16,464 nucleotides of DNA from an uncultured Selenomonadaceae bacterium (GTDB lineage Bacteria > Bacillota > Negativicutes > Selenomonadales > Selenomonadaceae), in NCBI GenBank assembly GCA_945637225.1, contig CALZDE010000021.1, positions 1 through 16,464 on the forward strand, read 5' to 3'. Positions 7,641 to 16,200 of this stretch are shown here, piece after piece. Position 1 is the first letter of the stretch. Each line of letters opens with the position of its first letter. The position numbers and the translations under genes were made by a program. The notes beneath the pieces were generated by a model. That model had not been told where the DNA came from and searched no databases. It was given only the letters and a program-made list of their open reading frames with translations.

Positions 7641-8684
7641 TTACTTAGCATAAATCTGGTCGAATGTACCGCCATCTGTAAAATGGTCCTTCTGAGCCTT
7701 AGCCCAGCCACCGAAAGCTTCATCAACAGTCACCAGCTTCAAAGCAGGGAACTGATTCTTGTACTTTTCTGCTACCGCCTTATCGCGTGGACGATAAAAA
7801 TTCTTAGCCGCAATTTCCTGACCTTCTGGGCTATACAGGTAATTGATGTACGCTTCTGCTAATTTTCTTGTACCCTTCTGGTCAACTACAGAATCTACAA
7901 TAGCAACGGATGGCTCTGCCAAAATACTTATGGAAGGAATTACAATTTCATAATCATCAGGTGCATCCTTTTTGGAAAGAATTGCTTCATTCTCCCATGC
8001 AATCAGTACATCACCTTGACCACGCTGAACGAAACTTGTAGTAGCACCTCTTGCACCACTGTCAAGTACAGCAACATTCTTAAAGAGCTTCTTTATATTT
8101 TCCTTAACGGCATTTTCATCGCCATTGTTCTTTTCCTTGAAATATTCCCAAGCCGCTAAGTAATTCCAGCGGGCACCGCCTGAAGTTTTAGGATTTGGGG
8201 TAATAATAGAAACATCGTCTCTTACCAAATCATTCCAATCTCTTATATTTTTAGGATTTCCCTTTCTTACAAGGAATACTATTGTTGAAGTATATGGGGC
8301 GGAATTGTCTGGGAATTTCTTCAGCCAGTCCTTATCCATCAAGCCAGCCTTAGCAACCTCATCTACATCGTAAGCAAGTGCCAATGTAACAACGTCAGCC
8401 TCAAGCCCTTCTGCTACTGAACGAGCCTGCTTGCCTGAACCGCCATGTGACTGATTGAAATTAATCACCTCACCAGTCTTAGCCTTCCATTCAGCGGAAA
8501 ATTTTTCATTAAACTCAGCATACAGCTCACGTGTAGGGTCATAGGACACATTCAGAAACTCACTGCTGCCGCTCTTTTCTGATTCAGCAAATTGACTATC
8601 ACCACCACAGCCAGTCATTAACATAGCCGCCGTTAATATGCTCAATGTTCCTGCTGCTATCTTGTGAAAACCTTTAAAATTCAT
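7641..8684 (-). CDS. sbp: Sulfate-binding lipoprotein of the ABC importer
   Basis: This substrate-binding protein captures sulfate (or thiosulfate) outside the membrane and delivers it to CysTWA. The 347-residue protein starts with a lipoprotein signal: a positively charged, hydrophobic leader and lipobox LMTGC with Cys26 as the lipidated residue. Family segments are NVSYDPTRELY (45-55), QSHGGSGKQARSV (78-90), ADVVTLALAYDVD (96-108), NPKTSGGARWNY and RGQGDVLIAWENEA. Lipid anchoring differs from the free periplasmic Sbp and CysP of E. coli. It is the first gene of the operon, with AGGAGG nine bases before the ATG and a promoter about 90 nt upstream. Sequence alone does not separate sulfate from thiosulfate preference; the CysDN/AprAB context supports sulfate. 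Confidence 0.94.
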   Translation of the reverse strand: MNFKGFHKIAAGTLSILTAAMLMTGCGGDSQFAESEKSGSSEFLNVSYDPTRELYAEFNEKFSAEWKAKTGEVINFNQSHGGSGKQARSVAEGLEADVVTLALAYDVDEVAKAGLMDKDWLKKFPDNSAPYTSTIVFLVRKGNPKNIRDWNDLVRDDVSIITPNPKTSGGARWNYLAAWEYFKEKNNGDENAVKENIKKLFKNVAVLDSGARGATTSFVQRGQGDVLIAWENEAILSKKDAPDDYEIVIPSISILAEPSVAIVDSVVDQKGTRKLAEAYINYLYSPEGQEIAAKNFYRPRDKAVAEKYKNQFPALKLVTVDEAFGGWAKAQKDHFTDGGTFDQIYAK

Positions 8685-8719
8685 GATAATCAGCCTCCTA
8701 AATAAAGCCTTGCTTTTTG

Positions 8720-8756
8720 CTTTTAAAGCATACTTAATAAATATGTTTTATATGTT
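8720..8756 (-). repeat. 37-nt imperfect direct repeat, downstream copy (leader)
   Basis: On the minus strand this copy begins AACATATAAAACATA and ends GTATGCTTTAAAAG. It matches the copy at 8780-8816 at 29 of 37 positions by my alignment, with the starts exactly 60 nt apart. It lies just downstream of the predicted transcription start of the sulfate operon, a place where a bound protein could block transcription. An RNA-level role in the leader is also possible. Confidence 0.6.
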
Positions 8757-8768
8757 TCTTGTATGACT

Positions 8769-8800
8769 ATTATATTAAACCTTAAAAGCATATTTGTCAA
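8769..8800 (-). promoter_or_regulatory. Predicted promoter of the sulfate operon
   Basis: On the minus strand a perfect -35 TTGACA (8800 to 8795) is followed after 17 nt by TAATAT (8777 to 8772). An overlapping TATAAT (8774 to 8769) has a 20-nt spacer and is the less likely -10. Transcription would start near 8762-8766, giving a leader of about 80 nt before sbp. The leader carries a short AAAGC/GCTTT inverted repeat but no recognisable SAM riboswitch or T-box. The -35 lies inside the upstream 37-nt repeat. Confidence 0.75.
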
Positions 8801-8816
8801 GTATTTTTTATATGTT
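8780..8816 (-). repeat. 37-nt imperfect direct repeat, upstream copy over the -35
   Basis: On the minus strand this copy begins AACATATAAAAAATA and ends ATATGCTTTTAAGG, and it contains the TTGACA -35. CATAT near its start and ATATG near its end form an inverted pair, as in many dimeric regulator sites. With the second copy 60 nt downstream it brackets the promoter. I infer an operator pair for a sulfur-responsive regulator; the regulator is not in this window. Confidence 0.6.
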
Positions 8817-8862
8817 ATTTAGCAAAGAATATTCTGACTTTTTTACTCGGATTTACAGCAAT

Positions 8863-8897
8863 AAAAAACTGCCCCCACAATTACTGTGAAGACAGCT
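8863..8897 (-). terminator. Rho-independent terminator after the phosphatase gene
   Basis: On the minus strand CUGUCUUCACA pairs with UGUGGGGGCAG in an 11-bp stem (three G-U pairs) around a GUAAU loop, followed directly by six Ts (8868 to 8863). It starts 13 nt after the phosphatase stop codon and separates that gene from the sulfate promoter. Confidence 0.88.
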
Positions 8898-8910
8898 AAA
8901 AATATCAAAA

Positions 8911-10671
8911 TTACTCTACATACATGCTGACCAAAGTAATATCATCTGACTGCGGTGCGGTGCCTGTGAATGCCTTAACATCATCATAAATATGCGTTAC
9001 TGCATTTTTACGCTCTTTTTCTGTCTGAAGCTTAGAAGCCGCCGCTATAAGCCTCTTGTACTCATAGAACTCATGCTCATTATTTTCAGCCTCGGTAATA
9101 CCGTCAGTAAAGAGAAGCAGAATGTCCCCCTCATTCAGCTGAATTTCCTGTATCTTATAATTTATGCCGTCCATGCCTGCAAGCATAGGGCCCGACTTTT
9201 TCTTGATATATTCATCGCTTCCGTCACTATGAATAAGAAGAGGTTTCGTATGACCTGCATTTATATATGACATTTTTCTTGTCCGCTTGTCAAAAACAGC
9301 AAAGAAACAGGTCGCAAACATGGACTGAGGATTGTTTTCACAAAGCTTTTCATTAACCTCATCCATTATTTCGTTTGCCTTCTTATCCATTCTCAACTTG
9401 CCACGTATGGTAGTAACAGCCACCGCCATAAACATAGCCGCTGGAACACCTTTGCCCGATACGTCTGCTACGGTAATATAGCTATGGTCATCGTCAATTA
9501 TACCGAAATCGTAAAAATCACCGCCCACCTCTCTGGCAGGATTCATCATGGCAGATACGGTTATACCTCTATCCTTGTCATTAATGTCATTGACAGAAGG
9601 AAGCATAGCACACTGAATCTGCATGGCAATTTCCAATTCCGTAGTTACACGCTCCTGATAGACAGCCATCTTTTTACGTTCATGGTTCATTTCCATCATG
9701 CTGGTGACGTATTTATGCATGGATTCTGCCATCTTCTGCATATTATCTGACAAAACACTTATTTCGTTATCTCTGTGCAATTGATAATCCACGACTGGTA
9801 TCTCTTTGGAATAATCATGATTTGTTAAAATAATTGCTCTATCAGTTATGTAACTCAAAGGAATAGTAACATTCCTTTCCATCCAATAAAGTATAAACAT
9901 AAATCCAAAATAGAAAATTGCCATGTAAAAGGAATTTGCCTGTATATCATAAAGGAAATTTTCTCCCGATACCACTCTCGTCAATGCTAAAAAACAAAAA
10001 AACAGGAAAGCAAACGAAAACAGCCCCTTTGTAACCATATAGGAAACCGGCCGATTAATGAGTACTTTCTCCAAATTTTCCTTCCTATGGATTCTAGGGC
10101 AATAATATTTGTTTGTCCAGTTTACAATAAAAAGCGTGCAGACAAAAATCTTTATATTGGTACTAATCAGTGTAGACATCCACAAAAAGGTGTAGCTGAC
10201 AAAGCCAAATTCTATGCGGGCATTAGTAAAGGTCATATATAAGACACCCAAAAAGGTAATCAAAAAAACCATAATGTCAAATTTTAAAAGACCTCTAAAA
10301 TTTATTATCCCTGAATATTCATCCGTATCATTGTAATTAAAGTATCTGGAATTCCACACCAAATAAAATAAATATGACTCAATACTCCAAACAACACCAG
10401 CGTTTAAATACATATACAAAGGACGGTAAATATCATCAGGGAAAATCAAAAAACCACAATAATACCCCAGCATATGACCTATAAAAATACCTATTGCACC
10501 ATAACCGCCCCACATAATACCAAAAACCAGTGGCATTATCATCCAAAAACGCAGTTCAGGTAAAAATTCCAACCAAACTGGGTCAATTACCAATAATAAA
10601 AACTGTATAATAAATGCCACGAATATATGATAAAATTTATCACGCGTACTATATTGATTTTCTTTCATCAT
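8911..10671 (-). CDS. Membrane-anchored PP2C-family serine phosphatase (RsbU/SpoIIE type)
   Basis: This is a sensor phosphatase that probably dephosphorylates a serine or threonine on a partner protein, typically an anti-sigma antagonist. The 586-residue protein has about seven hydrophobic helices in residues 12-263, a HAMP-like linker (about 264-325), a coiled stretch (about 325-355) and a PP2C domain to the end. Metal-binding motifs are present: EVGGDFYDF (D385), VADVSGKG (D403), LLLFTDGITEAEN (D523) and QSDDITLVSM (D576, D577). The sensing domain is not one I recognise. No STAS or anti-sigma gene is nearby, so the target is unknown. Two adjacent ATGs (10671 and 10668) follow AGGAAGGG; the second has the better spacing. 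It has its own terminator and lies between the formate and sulfate operons without an obvious link to either. Confidence 0.9.
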   Translation of the reverse strand: MMKENQYSTRDKFYHIFVAFIIQFLLLVIDPVWLEFLPELRFWMIMPLVFGIMWGGYGAIGIFIGHMLGYYCGFLIFPDDIYRPLYMYLNAGVVWSIESYLFYLVWNSRYFNYNDTDEYSGIINFRGLLKFDIMVFLITFLGVLYMTFTNARIEFGFVSYTFLWMSTLISTNIKIFVCTLFIVNWTNKYYCPRIHRKENLEKVLINRPVSYMVTKGLFSFAFLFFCFLALTRVVSGENFLYDIQANSFYMAIFYFGFMFILYWMERNVTIPLSYITDRAIILTNHDYSKEIPVVDYQLHRDNEISVLSDNMQKMAESMHKYVTSMMEMNHERKKMAVYQERVTTELEIAMQIQCAMLPSVNDINDKDRGITVSAMMNPAREVGGDFYDFGIIDDDHSYITVADVSGKGVPAAMFMAVAVTTIRGKLRMDKKANEIMDEVNEKLCENNPQSMFATCFFAVFDKRTRKMSYINAGHTKPLLIHSDGSDEYIKKKSGPMLAGMDGINYKIQEIQLNEGDILLLFTDGITEAENNEHEFYEYKRLIAAASKLQTEKERKNAVTHIYDDVKAFTGTAPQSDDITLVSMYVE

Positions 10672-10699
10672 AAACCCTTCCTACAAAAATATCTTGAAT

Positions 10700-10720
10700 A
10701 ATACCTTATAGGTAGGTATT
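10700..10720. promoter_or_regulatory. Inverted repeat upstream of the phosphatase gene, over a possible -10
   Basis: AATACCT and AGGTATT form a perfect 7-bp inverted repeat with a 7-nt centre. On the minus strand it encloses TATAAG (10710 to 10705). A TTTACA lies at 10729 to 10724 but its spacing to TATAAG (13 nt) or to TATTAT (20 nt) is poor, so I cannot fix a promoter. It could be an operator or a hairpin in the 5' leader. Confidence 0.4.
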
Positions 10721-10739
10721 CGCTGTAAATTGCATTTCT

Positions 10740-10780
10740 CCTGCTAAAAAAATAAAAATACCTGCTACAGAATAAAAATA
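10740..10780. repeat. Tandem 20-21-nt duplication within the formate operon terminator
   Basis: On the plus strand two adjacent units each start with CCTGCTA and end with AATAAAAATA (10740-10760 and 10761-10780). One copy supplies the 3' arm of the terminator stem and part of its loop; the other supplies the U-rich tail. The duplication looks recent and slippage-derived. Confidence 0.6.
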
Positions 10781-10797
10781 CATTCCATAACAGGTAT
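10746..10797 (-). terminator. Rho-independent terminator of the formate dehydrogenase operon
   Basis: On the minus strand AUACCUG pairs with CAGGUAU. After a U-G pair, UAUGGAAU pairs with AUUCUGUA, giving a stem of about 16 bp with an 8-nt loop. The stem is followed by TTTT-A-TTTTTTT. It begins 21 nt after the cytochrome b subunit stop codon and closes the operon. Confidence 0.85.
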
Positions 10798-10818
10798 ATA
10801 GATTGTTCTTATTGTGTC

Positions 10819-11514
10819 TTAACGGTATTTAGCCAGTGCATCATTAAGCTCTTTTCTGGAAATCTCGCCATTATTTACCAGCTCTGCCAGCCATCTGCTA
10901 TGATGGTCCTTTGCATACTTAATATCTACTGAGCCATCAACCATGCCCTTTACTGAGCCAGGAGATACTACAACTGCCAGATAAATATGTCCGAGAGATG
11001 CCGCAAAAGCGATAGTAGCACAAATACTGTGGAAAGCAATCAGCCAAGGCTTCAAATCACTGGAGAAATAATCACTGCCCCAGAGAGCCATACCTGAAAA
11101 AGCCAAAATACCACAGGCAATCATCTGCAGAGCAATATTGATTTTCTCACCGCCATTATAAAATCCCTGAGGAGCAAGCCCATGAACCTCCATGCCAATA
11201 AGCTCAGGACCGAACTTAGCAGCAAAGGTCAAATCACGCTTGCTGAAGGTAGCCACCTCACTAATCATACGGCGGTAACCCTTCCATGCAAATACTAAAC
11301 CAAGATATGGATTAATAAAGAAAATCACGCCCATGATATGATGGAAAGTCTGAACATTTTCTGCACCGAGATAATCGTAAATCCAGCCGAAGCCCTCACA
11401 GAGAAGTGGCAGACCAGAGAAAAACAACAGCATGAAGGATATAGCATTTATCCAGTGAAAGGCTATAAAAGGCTTTGTATGACGTGGAATATATTTATTC
11501 TTTATCAGCTTCAT
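10819..11514 (-). CDS. fdnI: Formate dehydrogenase cytochrome b (gamma) subunit, FdnI-like
   Basis: This membrane subunit carries electrons from the FdnH iron-sulfur clusters to quinone through two b haems. From the chosen ATG at 11514 the protein is 231 residues with four hydrophobic helices. Likely haem ligands are His20 (FIAFHW), His58 or His59 (FHHIMG), His142 (AFHSICA) and His156 (SLGHIYLA). The last two are 14 apart, as I recall for E. coli FdnI His155 and His169. VSPGSVKGMVDGSV and YAKDHHSRW match the family C-terminus. Upstream in-frame ATGs at 11538 and 11556 would lengthen it. The longest overlaps fdnH by 62 nt, while 11514 overlaps by 20 nt and matches the E. coli N-terminus best, with a distant AGGGAG. 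Confidence in the exact start is moderate. Confidence 0.88.
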   Translation of the reverse strand: MKLIKNKYIPRHTKPFIAFHWINAISFMLLFFSGLPLLCEGFGWIYDYLGAENVQTFHHIMGVIFFINPYLGLVFAWKGYRRMISEVATFSKRDLTFAAKFGPELIGMEVHGLAPQGFYNGGEKINIALQMIACGILAFSGMALWGSDYFSSDLKPWLIAFHSICATIAFAASLGHIYLAVVVSPGSVKGMVDGSVDIKYAKDHHSRWLAELVNNGEISRKELNDALAKYR

Positions 11515-12334
11515 CTTTGATATGGTCTCCCTTCTCATCAGTATTCTTTTCCTCATCCTGAGATTTTACCATGGAATGAACTATCATCATGCCAGCCAAA
11601 CCCAGCAAAGCACCACCAGAAGCAAGCTTGCCAATAGGCTTTATTACATCACGCCACAGGTACATACCATCAGAAACCTTTGGCTGTTCAGGCAAGCCAT
11701 AGACACTTGGCTTTTCCGGTAAAACATAAATCATATTGGCAGTAAGATTTTCACCATCAGTACCATAGAGGCAGGCATCCTCATGACCTTCTGCCTTTAA
11801 TTCTGCCAGACGCTTATTAGCTATTTCCAGCATTTTATCCTTGTAGCCAAAATCTATTGCCTGAGCAGTACAGGTCTTAGCACAGGAAGGCATCATTCCC
11901 TCAGAAATACGGTCATAGCACATATCGCACTTAGTAGATTTATGCTTCTTTTCGTCCAGCTTTGGAATACCAAAAGGACAATTCATAGAGCAGTAATCAC
12001 AGCCTACGCACAAATCCTCATTGATAACTACAGGACCATGCTCCAGCTTTGTAATCGCATGCTTTGGACAGCCCTCCGCACATCCAGGAACAGCACAGTG
12101 CATACACTGATATTTAATGATATCCCAGTGGAACTTTCCCTTGGAATCAAGACGCTCATTAAACTTAACAAGATTATAGGTAGTAGATGTCAAATCCTTA
12201 TGGGACTGATACTCTCCCTCAAATTCTGTTGACATATCTGCTGGCAGGTCATGCCACTGCTTGCAGGCTACCATACACGCACGGCATCCACTGCAACGGC
12301 TGACATCATGCAGCATAACAACTTCTTTTGCCAT
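11495..12334 (-). CDS. fdnH: Formate dehydrogenase iron-sulfur (beta) subunit, FdnH-like
   Basis: This electron-transfer subunit links the catalytic subunit to the cytochrome b. The 279-residue protein has four cysteine clusters: C14-C17-C20-C24, C77-C80-C85-C89, C109-C112-C115-C119 and C136-C139-C151-C155. That is the four-[4Fe-4S] pattern of the FdnH/HybA/DmsB family. One hydrophobic helix (about 237-255) near the C-terminus should anchor it in the membrane, as in E. coli FdnH, followed by a highly charged tail. It has no Tat signal of its own, so it would be exported with the alpha subunit. GAGGAG lies eight bases before the ATG and 15 nt separate it from fdhE. Confidence 0.93.
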   Translation of the reverse strand: MAKEVVMLHDVSRCSGCRACMVACKQWHDLPADMSTEFEGEYQSHKDLTSTTYNLVKFNERLDSKGKFHWDIIKYQCMHCAVPGCAEGCPKHAITKLEHGPVVINEDLCVGCDYCSMNCPFGIPKLDEKKHKSTKCDMCYDRISEGMMPSCAKTCTAQAIDFGYKDKMLEIANKRLAELKAEGHEDACLYGTDGENLTANMIYVLPEKPSVYGLPEQPKVSDGMYLWRDVIKPIGKLASGGALLGLAGMMIVHSMVKSQDEEKNTDEKGDHIKDEADKE

Positions 12335-12349
12335 ATTAAAGTCTCCTCT

Positions 12350-13189
12350 TTAGCCCATTATCACAGAGCCCTGCTTATGAAAACCAGCTTCTTCACCAAG
12401 AATATCAAAGTGCATAGTAGCCCAGTCCCTCAAGAAAATTTCTTCCTCATCTTCCTCTACATAAGTCTTTAGATAAGATTTACATTCCTTGCAGGCATAA
12501 AGACGAATTTTTTCATTGTTTGCCGGCTCCATTACTTCGATTTTTCTCAGGTCATCATTACCGCAATACACACAGCCAGTACGGTCAAAAGGCCACTGGG
12601 TGTGACAGCCGTCACAGCTCAAAAATCTAGCCTTGCCATTAGCTTCCTTACGAAGCTGTCCCATAACAGGACGACGGCCACAGACAGGACAGTAATTACG
12701 GCGATACTTTACCTTTTCCCATACAGTACGCTTTTTTATTTCACCTGGCAAAATACTGGAAACAATATTCCAGCCCACTAGCAGGATAAAAGGCTCTGCC
12801 ACAGAAATTTCCTTGCACTTTTCAGATAAACGCTCCATATCCTGAATAATGATAAGCTCCATCAGTGCAGAAGCTAATTCCTTTTTCTCACCAAACGCCT
12901 TTGCTAAAATTTCAGCTGTTTCCTGCATTTCTCTGGTGACAGGAAGATTTTTTATTTCCTGCACTATTTTTTCTAATGCCACTGCTGAATCAGCGATCAC
13001 TTTTTCCTGTACGGCTTTTTCCTGCAACAATGGAAGGCCTTCATCAGCAATACGCTTTAAGAAATGCTCTGGTGGTACAGCAAGTTTCTCTTTTGTCAGA
13101 TTTGAAACAGCTTCCTCGATAGAGTTGTATACCTTGGCTGATTCCTGCAAGAATGGATGTTTTGCTAAATATTCATCAAAAGTCATCAT
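12350..13189 (-). CDS. fdhE: Formate dehydrogenase accessory protein FdhE
   Basis: FdhE is a cytoplasmic assembly factor needed in E. coli for active membrane formate dehydrogenases. It binds the catalytic subunit before Tat export. The 279-residue protein has a helical N-terminal half and a metal-binding C-terminal half with four CxxC motifs: C157/C160 (YCPVCGRRP), C182/C185 (CDGCHTQW), C196/C199 (CVYCGN) and C223/C226 (CKECKSYL), as in the rubredoxin-like FdhE family. AGGAG lies six bases before the first of two adjacent ATGs (13189 and 13186). It sits between the alpha and beta subunit genes, 12 nt after fdhA, which should keep chaperone and substrate levels matched. Confidence 0.93.
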   Translation of the reverse strand: MMTFDEYLAKHPFLQESAKVYNSIEEAVSNLTKEKLAVPPEHFLKRIADEGLPLLQEKAVQEKVIADSAVALEKIVQEIKNLPVTREMQETAEILAKAFGEKKELASALMELIIIQDMERLSEKCKEISVAEPFILLVGWNIVSSILPGEIKKRTVWEKVKYRRNYCPVCGRRPVMGQLRKEANGKARFLSCDGCHTQWPFDRTGCVYCGNDDLRKIEVMEPANNEKIRLYACKECKSYLKTYVEEDEEEIFLRDWATMHFDILGEEAGFHKQGSVIMG

Positions 13190-13201
13190 TCTTTTCTCCT
13201 A

Positions 13202-16200
13202 TCAGGCTTTTTTTACGTTGACAAGGCAAGCCTTAAATTCCTGCTCATTTACGTTAGGGTCGAGTGCATCAATAGTCAGATAGTTGGTGCTTGGGCCCTT
13301 GGAAAGTCCGGTAAAGCCCCAGTTGTATGGCATCCAGACAATATCTATATTCTTATCAGCACAGTTAAGAGGCTGCATACGGTGAGTTACCATAGCCTTG
13401 ACGGTTACAGAACCGCGGATAGAGCTTACAGTTACCTTGTCACCGCTCTTTACCTTCAGTCGTTCAGCCAAAGAATGACTCATTTCGATGAAAGGCTCCT
13501 TCACCAGCTCATTCAGCCATGTAACATTACGTGTGATAGTACCACCGCACCAATGCTCTGCCAAACTAGAGGTAGAAAGTACGATAGGATATTCATCAGC
13601 AGTACCGATTTTCTGAATTTCCGGCATACGAGGATATACTACTACAGGATTAAACTGAGCATTTGCATTACCCTCATGCAGAATATTTTTTACTGGGCTT
13701 TCAACTGGCTCATAGAACTCAGGCAAAGGACCATCTACCGGTGTGTAGGAATGGTCACGTGTAGTACCATCAGCATTTAAATCATAGTAAGTGGCCGCAA
13801 ATAAACGTCCGATACCTTCGCCATTCATGCGGAAAGGAGAATTACCGCCCGGAGTACCTGGAGCAGCCTTGCGATTGCCAACATCAGGCACATCATAGCC
13901 ATCCCATTCCTGCTTTACAGGGTCCCACCATACAAGCTTATTATCTGGGTTAATAGGATTGCCATTTTCATCACAGGAAGCACGGTTATAAAGCTTATGA
14001 ATATTATCTGGCCAGCACCACGCATAACCTGCAAAAATACCACGGTTGCCTGGGTCATCCTGACCGCGGAGCTTAGCATGATGTATACCGCCACCATAAA
14101 CACCTGCATAAATCCACATACCGGAATTAGTAGTGCCATCATCCTTGATTTCACCGATACCATTAAGAAGCTGGCCGGTAGTCAAGTCGTAGCCGTTAAT
14201 TTCCTTCATGATATGCTCTACCATATGCTCCTTTGGATAATTCCACACCATGTTCTTAATAGGCAAATCCTTAGGGTCAGTAGAATCCTTATATAATTCT
14301 CTGAAACGTCTCCACAGCATATCACAGATTTCATAATCCGGCTTTGACTCACCCACACAGTCAGGACCCTTCATACGCCACTGAATCATACGCATGGAAT
14401 TGGTGAGAGTACCTTCCTTTTCCAAATAGGAGCAGGCAGGGAGAACAATAACCTCTGTCTTAATCTTAGATGGATCATCACCCGGACGCTGCCAGAAAGC
14501 ACCTGTCTCATTGAGGAATAAATCCTGATAAATAAGGGTGTCCATATTTCTTAAACAACGATTTACATGTTCAAGGTTGGCGTTGGTCATCTGAGGATTC
14601 TGACCTGTTACATACATGCACTTGATACCGCCGTTCTGACCTCTGTCAAAAGCACCGTACATGGAATCATTGTTGTGGCTGTTGCGGATTGGCAGCAGAT
14701 TAAAGCAAAAATCATTTTCTGGAGTAGCCATATCGCCAAACCATGACTTTAACATATTCTTTAAGAATTTAGCTCTAAAGGTACCATTTTCCTTAGTCCA
14801 CTTTGCCAGAGTATTAGTCTTTTCTGTTGGATAGGAAAGATAGCCTGGGAAATACTGATACATGATACCAAAATCAGTAGAAGCCTGAACATTTGGCTGT
14901 CCACGCATAGCACAGATACCACCGCCAGGGATACCTACATTGCCGGTCAGAAGGGTAATCAGCGTATAACAGCGGATATTTTCAACACCAACTGTATGCT
15001 GAGTAAGACCTAAAGCGTACATGAATACAAGAGGCTTAATGGTAGCCATCATCTTAGCAGATTCAATTATATCCTCAGGAGCAATACCTGTAATCTTGGA
15101 AGCTACCTCAGGAGTATAACGGCTGAAATGTTCCTTGGTTACGGTGAATACTGTATTAGGAGCATTGAGGTCATCTGACTTTAATGGCTTGCCAGCAGCA
15201 TCTACCTGATAGCCCCAGCTTGCCTTGTCATAATGACGTTCCTTCTCGTTATAGCCGGAGAAAATACCGTTTTCCAGCTTATAGTCAGGGCGAAGGAGAC
15301 AATAAGCATTGGTATTACGGCGGAGATAATCATGGTCTACCAGATTATTTTCCATTATGTACTTAATACATGCACCCAAAAAGGCGATATCCGTACCAGG
15401 GCGAAGCTGTAAGAACTTATCTGCTACCTTGGAGGTACGGGTAAAACGTACATCGACATGAACAATCTTAGCACCGTTTTCCTTCTTGGCATTCATAATA
15501 TTTTTAAAGCCCATTGGATGACACTCAGCGGTATTTGCACCCTCAATCCAAACCAGCTTTGCATGCTTTAAGTCGTACCATGGATTAGTCATAGCACCAC
15601 GGCCAAAAGCGGCATTCAGGGCAGGCGGAGTAGTCGCATGGCAGACACGAGTCTGATTATCAGTAAAGATTGCACCCATGCCACGAGTCATCTTAATCAA
15701 CTGCCAGCATTCCTCATTATTTACCTGAGAACCACCGATGAAACTTATGGCATCAGTACGGTTGACAGTAACCTCCTGACCATCAATCACTTCAGTACGA
15801 ATGAAATTTTCCTCACGAGCCTTGTACAGAGCATGAGCCGCCTTATCAATAGCTTCCTCCCAGCTGATTTCCTGCCATTTATCGCTATATGGCGCACGAT
15901 AAAGTGGTTTTTTCAAACGGTTTTCTGCATTAGGAATCTGAGCATAGCCGAGACCCTTACTGCAAAGTGAACCACGATTTACAGGACTGTCCACAGCACC
16001 TTCCAGCTGAATCAGCTTGCCATCACGAACATAACCAATGACACCACAGCCACAAGCACAAAAATGGCACACTGAAGTAAATTCCTGACAATTCTTAAGC
16101 TTAAATTCCTTAGCAGCAGCCTGAACAGCAGGCATGTCCAAACCCAATCTGGCCATAGACAGACCAAGAGTCAAGCCCGCCGCCTTCAAGAAACTGCGTC

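Noticed and set aside
8685..8765. SAM riboswitch or T-box in the sulfate operon leader
   Set aside because: The leader is only about 80 nt and lacks the conserved S-box core or the T-box sequence. Only a short inverted repeat is present.
8720..8816. CRISPR-like array
   Set aside because: There are only two imperfect AT-rich copies with a 23-nt gap containing the -10, so promoter repeats explain them better.
11515..11556. Longer FdnI-like N-terminus from 11556 or 11538
   Set aside because: It would add a basic stretch unlike family members and overlap fdnH by up to 62 nt. The 11514 start matches the expected N-terminus.
13202..13204. Terminal TGA of fdhA as a selenocysteine codon
   Set aside because: It lies after the normal C-terminal end of the family and directly beside the fdhE ribosome-binding site. 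The catalytic site is already Cys.
13382..15970. Open frames on the plus strand, and a minus-strand frame at 13915-14163, inside fdhA
   Set aside because: They overlap a full-length, clearly homologous gene, have no family motifs, and look like antisense or alternate-frame shadows. The same holds for the plus-strand frames across the other genes.
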